DNA of 15,340 nt from an uncultured Bacteroidales bacterium (GTDB lineage: Bacteria > Bacteroidota > Bacteroidia > Bacteroidales > Paludibacteraceae), in the NCBI GenBank assembly GCA_946184195.1, contig CAMHEP010000024.1, positions 1 to 15,340 of the forward strand, read 5' to 3'. A program made the translations under genes and the position numbers. The notes beneath the pieces are model-generated. The model made no database searches. It saw only the letters and a program-made list of their open reading frames with translations, and had not been told where the DNA came from. This document shows positions 1-5,889 of this stretch, piece by piece (position 1 is the first letter of the stretch; each line of letters opens with the position of its first letter).

Positions 1-1
1 A

Positions 2-685
2 TCACTTCTTTCTGACTAACTGAGACACGATATTTTGTATCCTCCAATTCCATAACTTGCTGTCTTTCAGTCGATACATGCCCCAATAGAGCAAGATGGT
101 CGTTACAACTCCTATTATGGTGCCTCCCCATATGTCTTCTGCAAAATGTTGACTTAGATAGATGCGGCTATATCCTCCGAGCACAGCCATAAGAAAACAA
201 ACTACAACCCAAAGGTTCTTATTCTTATAGTTCTCTTCTACTACAATAATGGCTAAAGTGAAGAATAGGGCAAAGAAAGTGATGGTGTGCCCCGATGGGA
301 ACGAGTAGAACGACGACATGCGTACGCCTTCCACCAGTTGCAGTTGTACATCCGGCATATGCTCTCCAAACCATGTCAGCGGTCTATCTGTGTCAAATGC
401 ATATTTCAGTCCTTGTCCGATAAGTCCGCTCAGCAGGATATCCGCTAAGGCAAACAAGCTCCAACCGGCTTTATAGAAAAGCAGGAGTGCGACGACGACA
501 TAAGGCACCCATTCGCCAACGATTGTGTAGTACCGCATGCAACCGTCCATGATGGCGTTATGCTCGGGATTCATCGCTAAATGCAGTGTCCCCTTGTCGC
601 AGCCTAATAGCACTCCGCCCAGTGTCGCTACGAACACTAGGCAGAGGCTGAGAAATAAACTGTTCCTTCTGAAAAAGTCTTTCAT
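2..685 (-). CDS. PAP2-family membrane phosphatase
   Basis: This is a 227-aa integral membrane protein with the full three-part signature of the PAP2 (type 2 phosphatidic acid phosphatase) superfamily. Motif 1 is K94 with R101-P102, motif 2 is PSGH at 130-133, and motif 3 is S173-R174 with H180 and D184; H133 and H180 are the expected catalytic pair. About six hydrophobic segments are visible, starting near residue 11. Known family members dephosphorylate lipid phosphates such as phosphatidic acid, phosphatidylglycerophosphate or undecaprenyl pyrophosphate, with the active site facing the periplasm. The substrate cannot be read from the sequence. The ATG lies 17 nt after the stop of the upstream surface-protein gene and has an AAGGA about 5 nt before it, so it is probably the last visible gene of that operon. 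The TGA stop sits at the window edge, so the gene is complete. Confidence 0.93.
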   Translation of the reverse strand: MKDFFRRNSLFLSLCLVFVATLGGVLLGCDKGTLHLAMNPEHNAIMDGCMRYYTIVGEWVPYVVVALLLFYKAGWSLFALADILLSGLIGQGLKYAFDTDRPLTWFGEHMPDVQLQLVEGVRMSSFYSFPSGHTITFFALFFTLAIIVVEENYKNKNLWVVVCFLMAVLGGYSRIYLSQHFAEDIWGGTIIGVVTTILLYWGMYRLKDSKLWNWRIQNIVSQLVRKK

Positions 686-702
686 TCGTTCCTTGTTCTC
701 GC

Positions 703-3504
703 TTATTCTACGCGATTACCCATCGTGTCGTACAGTACGCCGTCTACTTCGATGAGCAATTGCTGACCACGCATCAACTTGCGTGTCTCGGGGGCGGCAA
801 GGGATTGATAGGTCGTCTCATAGGAAGGCTGATCACCTTGGGTACTGGGGGTAAAAGTCCTCTCGCAGGAACGCAGTACTTGACCATTTTGGTCGGCAAG
901 GAGAACGAAATAGGTTCCTTCTAATAGCGAGTCTTTAGGCAGACTATATACTGACTCTGTAGCTCCGGGGATGGGCTCCGGCAATCCCATGTCGTTGTAT
1001 TTATACCATTGGAACGCGGTGAAGATATAGCCCTTGTTGCCGTATACTGCCAGCGTGTTACCGAATTTCTTGGCAAAGATATCGCTCGAGTAGGGGATAT
1101 TGAGCTGGATGGGTATATCCACATATTCGGCGCAGTTCTCGGCTGGGTCGGTGATGGCGTCGAATAGACGAAGCCATCCTTGGTATACGCCTGCTATCGC
1201 ATTGTCGGCTTGGAAGGTGATATCGCTTGTGCCAACCACTCCGTTGCTTAATACATTGTTGCCATATAGTAAGTCGGCTTTACCGATGGAGCCTTTGCGC
1301 AACTGATACTGTATGTGTATCTGGTTCAAACTGCATTCACGCTCTGCCACAGGACTGACGCTATTGACTTGCAGACAGGTCACAATCTTAATGTTGTATG
1401 TGTACTTAAAGTTGTAGCACGATGTCTGTATGCCGTTACGTTTGCGATAGCGTACAACACCGTTAACGCTCGACTCTATCCACTTCTCATCCTGCCAGTT
1501 ACCGTTCTCGTCATAACCGCCGGGTATAAGATACTTATCATGCACTTGCTCCGTCACGATGGTGTCTTTCGGTGCAAATACATTGAGTTTCAAGGTGTAT
1601 ACTTTGTCGCAATCACCGGCAGTAATGGTGTCATAGATGACCATATCCTCGTTGTGTCCTTGTACCAGACTCCAGTACGATTTGCCTTCAAACTGATAGT
1701 CTTGCATTTCTTCCAGACACTTGAATACTTCTTCGCTTATCGTGTCCGGTTTGTTGATATAGAACGAGAAACGTACTTCTTCTGCAGGTAATGTAGTACC
1801 CTCTGGACAGCGTTTCTCAGGATATACTTTCGCAGTAACATCGTACCAACCCGGTGAATCGAAGATGTGATTCGTTTGCGGTGAACCGTTGAGTTCGCTC
1901 ACTCCATCACCAAAGTCCCAATCTACTTTGGTAATTATCTCACCTGCACTTATCTGTGCATCGAAACTAAGGTCGCTACCCATGCAGAATGGGTTTTCAT
2001 ACCGATAGCCGTCAATAAATGCTTTTCCCTCTACTTTTACACCACGTTTAACAGCGGCAGAACCAACCGAGTAGGCGTAACTCTCGTCGTTACCATTACC
2101 ATATACGTGAGCTATAAATCCGTCCGGATTCTTTAGGGTGAATACACCTGTATTGGTTTTGCTGGGTTTCTTTAACTGTGCTAACCATACTCGGGTGTAT
2201 GACCAATCGGGATTGCCGTTTACGGGAATCCAGTTAAAGGCTTCTTCTGGTGCCGGACTTATCGTTGTTTGCGCGGCTTCGTCAGTCTTGCAGACGATGT
2301 CAATATAGTGCAAGTCTGTTTTGGTCGTTCCGCATACACCGAACGTGATTTCGCTAATGCGCTGCTCCAACGGAGATATCCACACCATGGACGGGTCTCC
2401 CTGACTATTCTCCATCTCGCTCGGGCTGGAGGAATAACCATTACTTACATCATAGGAATAGACTGCCACCGGGCAAGATGATTTTAAATAAACAGCATCT
2501 TCTTTCACGGTGACACTCGCTTTATTGATAGGAGTTACACTAATGGGGTTGACACTCATCTCGAACTCGTACGTCTCACCCATGTTGATAGTGCTTACTG
2601 AATTACCGTCAATCCAAAGTTGCGTTCCGTCTTCCATCGCCGTCACACGAATTCGGTTGGCATCTTTTTTCTTGCTACGGGTAACAACAAACTCCGAACC
2701 CCAGAAGTCAACAGGCATTGCTTGTTCATAGGTACAGTCACGAGCTGCTTTGCCGCCTGGAATTTGAGTGAACACATCGCCTTGGAAGATGGCAATCTTC
2801 TTTCCGCTCAATGCTTCTACATGTGTGCCTGAGAGACTTTGAAGGGTTTGACTTATTACGTAATAGGTCTGACCCGCATTCAAATTGACCATATATGACT
2901 GGTTGGCAGGTTTATTATCCTGAGTCGTACTGCTCGGAGTGATACGTACGGTGGTATTGTTCTCTACAGCAAGTATGGTGAACATACTCAATGCATCACC
3001 GTCACTTGGTTTGATATACGGAGGATAATCTTGCGTAAAGTATTCTGATTGCAACACAGGCGTCGGTAATATATTAGCTGCGTCAAAGGAGTTCTCCATC
3101 CATAGTGCGGCAAAGACAGAAACCTCTTCCGATGTTACTACCTTCAGTCCGAAATTATGTCCCTGACCTGCCTGTGACTTGATGTTATTAATCGAGTTGG
3201 CAGTTGTCGGATACCATTGAGCCATAGGGATATCATCGATAGTAAAGGTCTCCCATTGATTGGCACCTACCGTACGCGTTACTCCTGCCCAATTAGGATT
3301 ATTGGGATTAGTAATCGTGATGGTCGTATTCGGTTTCTTCGTGGACACCGCAATAAACGGTTCCGGTAAGCCACTACTGGGGGCTGCTGATAGAGTAAGG
3401 GCTACCCAAAACTCTTTTCCCTCCGTACTTACTTGACCCCATACCGTTGTGGTGCTGCATATCCACGCAGCAAACAACATGACGATGAATGAAATCTTTT
3501 TCAT
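703..3504 (-). CDS. IgGFc-binding/PKD-domain surface protein, paralogue 2
   Basis: This is an exported protein of about 933 aa. A signal peptide (1-24, starting MKKISFIVML, ending near VWG-Q) is followed by the mature start STEGKEFWV. That start and the next 400 residues match the IgGFc_binding family pattern (as in the N-terminal part of FCGBP and many Bacteroidota surface proteins). A PKD domain near 520-570 contains WDFGDG. An extra module of about 125 aa follows (roughly 585-710), then an Ig-like region with FQWYKY. It is collinear with the protein at 5890-8622, sharing QAMPV-x-x-WG, GDPS-x-x-WI-x-P-x-EQ and NT-x-AV. The end is not a classic T9SS type A domain but a short tail, LLIEVDGVLYDTMGNRVE. 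The start is set at ATG 3504: a TTG at 3522 is in frame but lies at the edge of a hairpin and would put charged residues before the signal peptide. The likely role is adhesion or surface display; the ligand is unknown. Confidence 0.88.
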   Translation of the reverse strand: MKKISFIVMLFAAWICSTTTVWGQVSTEGKEFWVALTLSAAPSSGLPEPFIAVSTKKPNTTITITNPNNPNWAGVTRTVGANQWETFTIDDIPMAQWYPTTANSINNIKSQAGQGHNFGLKVVTSEEVSVFAALWMENSFDAANILPTPVLQSEYFTQDYPPYIKPSDGDALSMFTILAVENNTTVRITPSSTTQDNKPANQSYMVNLNAGQTYYVISQTLQSLSGTHVEALSGKKIAIFQGDVFTQIPGGKAARDCTYEQAMPVDFWGSEFVVTRSKKKDANRIRVTAMEDGTQLWIDGNSVSTINMGETYEFEMSVNPISVTPINKASVTVKEDAVYLKSSCPVAVYSYDVSNGYSSSPSEMENSQGDPSMVWISPLEQRISEITFGVCGTTKTDLHYIDIVCKTDEAAQTTISPAPEEAFNWIPVNGNPDWSYTRVWLAQLKKPSKTNTGVFTLKNPDGFIAHVYGNGNDESYAYSVGSAAVKRGVKVEGKAFIDGYRYENPFCMGSDLSFDAQISAGEIITKVDWDFGDGVSELNGSPQTNHIFDSPGWYDVTAKVYPEKRCPEGTTLPAEEVRFSFYINKPDTISEEVFKCLEEMQDYQFEGKSYWSLVQGHNEDMVIYDTITAGDCDKVYTLKLNVFAPKDTIVTEQVHDKYLIPGGYDENGNWQDEKWIESSVNGVVRYRKRNGIQTSCYNFKYTYNIKIVTCLQVNSVSPVAERECSLNQIHIQYQLRKGSIGKADLLYGNNVLSNGVVGTSDITFQADNAIAGVYQGWLRLFDAITDPAENCAEYVDIPIQLNIPYSSDIFAKKFGNTLAVYGNKGYIFTAFQWYKYNDMGLPEPIPGATESVYSLPKDSLLEGTYFVLLADQNGQVLRSCERTFTPSTQGDQPSYETTYQSLAAPETRKLMRGQQLLIEVDGVLYDTMGNRVE

Positions 3505-3522
3505 TGGTGATTTGTTTTTCAA

Positions 3523-3559
3523 TCTCTAAGGTCACTAGTCGCCCAAATGACCTTAGAGA
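3523..3559 (-). promoter_or_regulatory. 12-bp perfect inverted repeat (leader hairpin)
   Basis: Arms TCTCTAAGGTCA (3523-3534) and TGACCTTAGAGA (3548-3559) are perfect reverse complements around a 13-nt loop (3535-3547). The element fills most of the gap between the OmpA-family stop (3573) and the ATG at 3504. On the minus-strand transcript it is followed by UUGAAAAAC rather than a U-run, so it is not a standard intrinsic terminator; on the plus strand the flank CCTTATTTATA is also a poor U-tract. It may be a processing or stability hairpin that sets different expression of the genes on either side, or a protein-binding site. The function is inferred; the repeat itself is seen directly. Confidence 0.65.
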
Positions 3560-3572
3560 CCTTATTTATATA

Positions 3573-5831
3573 TTATAGTATCTCTATTTCTACACGACGG
3601 TTATTCTGTCTTCCCTCTTCGGTCTCGTTGGTGTCAATGGGCTTCGTCTCACCATAACCAACGCTCTCCAGACGCTCTGCCGCTACGCCGCGTTCGATGA
3701 GTTCCTTGCGAACGGCGTTAGCACGTCCTTCACTCAACTTCTGGTTAGCAGCGTCTTTTCCTACGCTGTCCGTGTGACCCATAATTCGTATGCGAACCTC
3801 GGGATTACGCAGTAGGTACATCTGGAGGTCGGTCAGCGCTTGCTCACTCGTCTTTAGGATACGGGTCTTGTTCGTGGCGAAGAAGAGGTTATGTACTACG
3901 AATACCTCACCTTTCTTAATCGGCTCCAACTCAATAACGAGGTTATCACCTATGTTGGCAAGGTCGGCGTCATAACGCTCGTAACCCATCTGCTCAATAT
4001 GGAGTGAGTAATAGATGCTGTCGCTCAGCATAGCGCGACCCTCACCCTTTGCGGAGTCGGTAGCCATCGTTTGAATCACATGCTCTGTACCACGTTTGCG
4101 GATAGCGATAGTAGCCGGTATTGCGGCCTTGGTCTCACGATTGAGTACTTTCACCTTGAGTACCGGTACGTGGTTCATACGTATCTCTACAGGACGAGTC
4201 ACACCCACTGAATCGACCGAGAATGCCATCGTGACGGGGTAGTAATCGTTAATGTCAGCGTGGATAGAGTAGTTACCCATCTTAACACGTTGTTTGTGTG
4301 CTCCCTTGGGTAATTCGCGCTCACGCATCGTCACACGGTCTGCATCAGTGTTCTTGATTTCAACACGCACACCTTCCAATAGGGCGCCTGTGGCATTATC
4401 CACTACGCGGATGTCGGCATACGAGGTCGGTGCCGGCAACGGACGAGCCTTCTTGCCCGGTACCTCAAACTGTACGGTGAACTTAGCGCCGACAAACAGG
4501 TTACTTAGTCCGCTACCGCCGTTAATACCGACCATCGAATTTGAGCCGGTCGGTGCCTGTACAGTGTTCACGTTGTCGGCAAATGTCATCGGTAGTAATC
4601 CACTTGCGTTCTTATTGCCCAACACGCTATAATCGGCAAAGACACTTACCTTGTAGTGTACATGCTCACGACCGAACGGCAGGCGCTCACCGGGTTTAAC
4701 CTTGACTTTCTTCTTTTTATCCGGTTGCTGTTGTAGCCATTCGTCCAGGTCCAGACCTAACTCGATGCAAGCACTCAAGTCAAACGGATTGATATCTGTC
4801 TTGCCCTTCAGCCCGCTGAACTCTTGGTCTGCGGCAACGGGGGTGAAGTTATGCACCGTCTTGTTGTATTCAATGATATCATAGGTGCCGCTGGTTGAGT
4901 AACTGTCAATAATCTTGTATCCGGCTTTCACACCAACCATAAAGAAGAACTTGTCAAACTCCGCACCCAACATAACCGGCACTCCTACATATCCTAAGTT
5001 CCTCGTCTCCTTAGCACCACTGACCATGTATATCTGCTCACGATCAGTTGCTCCGGCAATAGGACGGTTGAACATATAGCCGTATTTGGTGGCGGAGTTC
5101 AGCCATGTGAAGTCCAATCCTGTGGAGAAACGGAACTTACCATGCTCTAACTCATAGGCTGCTCCTAATCCTGCACCCGGTCCACCGATAAGCTTGCGGT
5201 CGTCCAACTTACTTCCATCAGCGTTGTTTACCTTGTCAAACATAGCAGCATATCCGGCGCGACCATAGATATTGAATAGGCTTACCGTCTCTGTCCTTGG
5301 AGCTGCATTCAGTTGGTCGTAGTATGCCTTCTTCATCTTCTGCTCTTTCTCAGCTTGCTTGGCCTCTTGCTCCGCACGCTCTGCAGCTTTCTTCTCTTGT
5401 GCCTGCTGACGCTTCTCCATCTCTTTCTGACGCTCTGCCTGTGCTTTCTCTACTTCTTTCTGGCGTTCAGCTTGTGCCTTGGCGGCCTGCTCTTTGCGCT
5501 CCTCACTCTGCTTCTGTGCCTCGGCACGCTTCTTCTCGTTCTCCTTCTGAGCAGCAGCACGTTGTTTGTCAGCAGCAGCTTTCTTCTTCTCGGCTTCCTT
5601 AGCGGCTTTTTCACGCTCTTTCTGCTTTTGTGCAGCAGCCTTCTCGCGTTCTTTCTGCTTCTGGGCAGCAGCTTTCTCACGCTCCTTCTTTTTCTTTTCT
5701 GCCTCTTTAGCCTTAGCTTTTTGAGCCGCAGTCATCTGTTGGGGAGCAGCTGTTGCTGTAGTAACGTATGCAGGGGCAATAATCATCATTGCCATCATCA
5801 TCACAAATAGTTTACGAAATATATTTTTCAT
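3573..5831 (-). CDS. OmpA-family outer-membrane protein with coiled coil and regulatory-like domains
   Basis: This is a 752-aa protein with a composite architecture. Residues 1-29 are a signal peptide ending in ATAA. Residues about 35-170 are almost entirely K, E, A, Q and R, predicted to form a long alpha-helical coiled coil with KEREKAAAQKQ repeats. Residues about 180-460 alternate in a way that suggests an outer-membrane beta-barrel, with aromatic and glycine-rich strands such as GAGLGAAYEL and FMVGVKAGYK. Two carboxypeptidase-regulatory-like or PEGA-like beta domains follow (about 468-553 and 554-640). The C-terminal OmpA domain (about 645-752) has GHTDSVG, LSEGRA and NRRVEIEIL, including the Asp and Arg that bind diaminopimelate in this family. 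It therefore probably anchors to peptidoglycan while sitting in the outer membrane. PorE of the T9SS also combines a regulatory-like domain with OmpA, but it lacks this coiled coil, and no TPR or propeller is visible here. The gene lies between two paralogous surface-protein genes, suggesting a shared assembly. The start is supported by AAGGAG 8 nt upstream. Confidence 0.9.
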   Translation of the reverse strand: MKNIFRKLFVMMMAMMIIAPAYVTTATAAPQQMTAAQKAKAKEAEKKKKEREKAAAQKQKEREKAAAQKQKEREKAAKEAEKKKAAADKQRAAAQKENEKKRAEAQKQSEERKEQAAKAQAERQKEVEKAQAERQKEMEKRQQAQEKKAAERAEQEAKQAEKEQKMKKAYYDQLNAAPRTETVSLFNIYGRAGYAAMFDKVNNADGSKLDDRKLIGGPGAGLGAAYELEHGKFRFSTGLDFTWLNSATKYGYMFNRPIAGATDREQIYMVSGAKETRNLGYVGVPVMLGAEFDKFFFMVGVKAGYKIIDSYSTSGTYDIIEYNKTVHNFTPVAADQEFSGLKGKTDINPFDLSACIELGLDLDEWLQQQPDKKKKVKVKPGERLPFGREHVHYKVSVFADYSVLGNKNASGLLPMTFADNVNTVQAPTGSNSMVGINGGSGLSNLFVGAKFTVQFEVPGKKARPLPAPTSYADIRVVDNATGALLEGVRVEIKNTDADRVTMRERELPKGAHKQRVKMGNYSIHADINDYYPVTMAFSVDSVGVTRPVEIRMNHVPVLKVKVLNRETKAAIPATIAIRKRGTEHVIQTMATDSAKGEGRAMLSDSIYYSLHIEQMGYERYDADLANIGDNLVIELEPIKKGEVFVVHNLFFATNKTRILKTSEQALTDLQMYLLRNPEVRIRIMGHTDSVGKDAANQKLSEGRANAVRKELIERGVAAERLESVGYGETKPIDTNETEEGRQNNRRVEIEIL
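5611..5689 (-). repeat. 33-nt tandem repeat in coiled-coil coding region
   Basis: Two adjacent 33-nt units (5611-5643 and 5644-5676) differ at five positions by eye, and a third partial unit runs to about 5689. They encode the 11-residue coiled-coil repeat KEREKAAAQKQ. The unit length is a multiple of three, so gain or loss of copies would keep the frame and change only the helix length. Confidence 0.75.
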
Positions 5832-5839
5832 TGTCTTGT

Positions 5840-5845
5840 CTCCTT
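5840..5845 (-). promoter_or_regulatory. Shine-Dalgarno site of the OmpA-family gene
   Basis: AAGGAG lies 8 nt before the ATG at 5831. Strong Shine-Dalgarno sites are uncommon in Bacteroidota, and most neighbouring genes here have only A-rich leaders, so this suggests efficient independent initiation of an abundant outer-membrane protein. The 58-nt gap shows no terminator and no good TAnnTTTG promoter match. Confidence 0.6.
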
Positions 5846-5889
5846 AATTACTTTTGTTTTTACAATTGCTTATTTGGTAAACTATTTTT

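Noticed and set aside
1315..1791. Plus-strand 158-codon open frame with hydrophobic stretches
   Set aside because: It is antisense to the second surface paralogue, whose minus-strand frame is continuous and has clear domains.
3505..3522. TTG at 3522 as start of the second surface paralogue
   Set aside because: It would add KNKSP before a complete signal peptide and lie against the hairpin arm; the ATG at 3504 gives a normal MKK-type signal peptide.
5313..5810. Plus-strand 165-codon open frame rich in Leu and Ser
   Set aside because: It is the antisense of the K/E/A-rich coiled coil; the composition is explained by the opposite strand, and there is no start context or homology.
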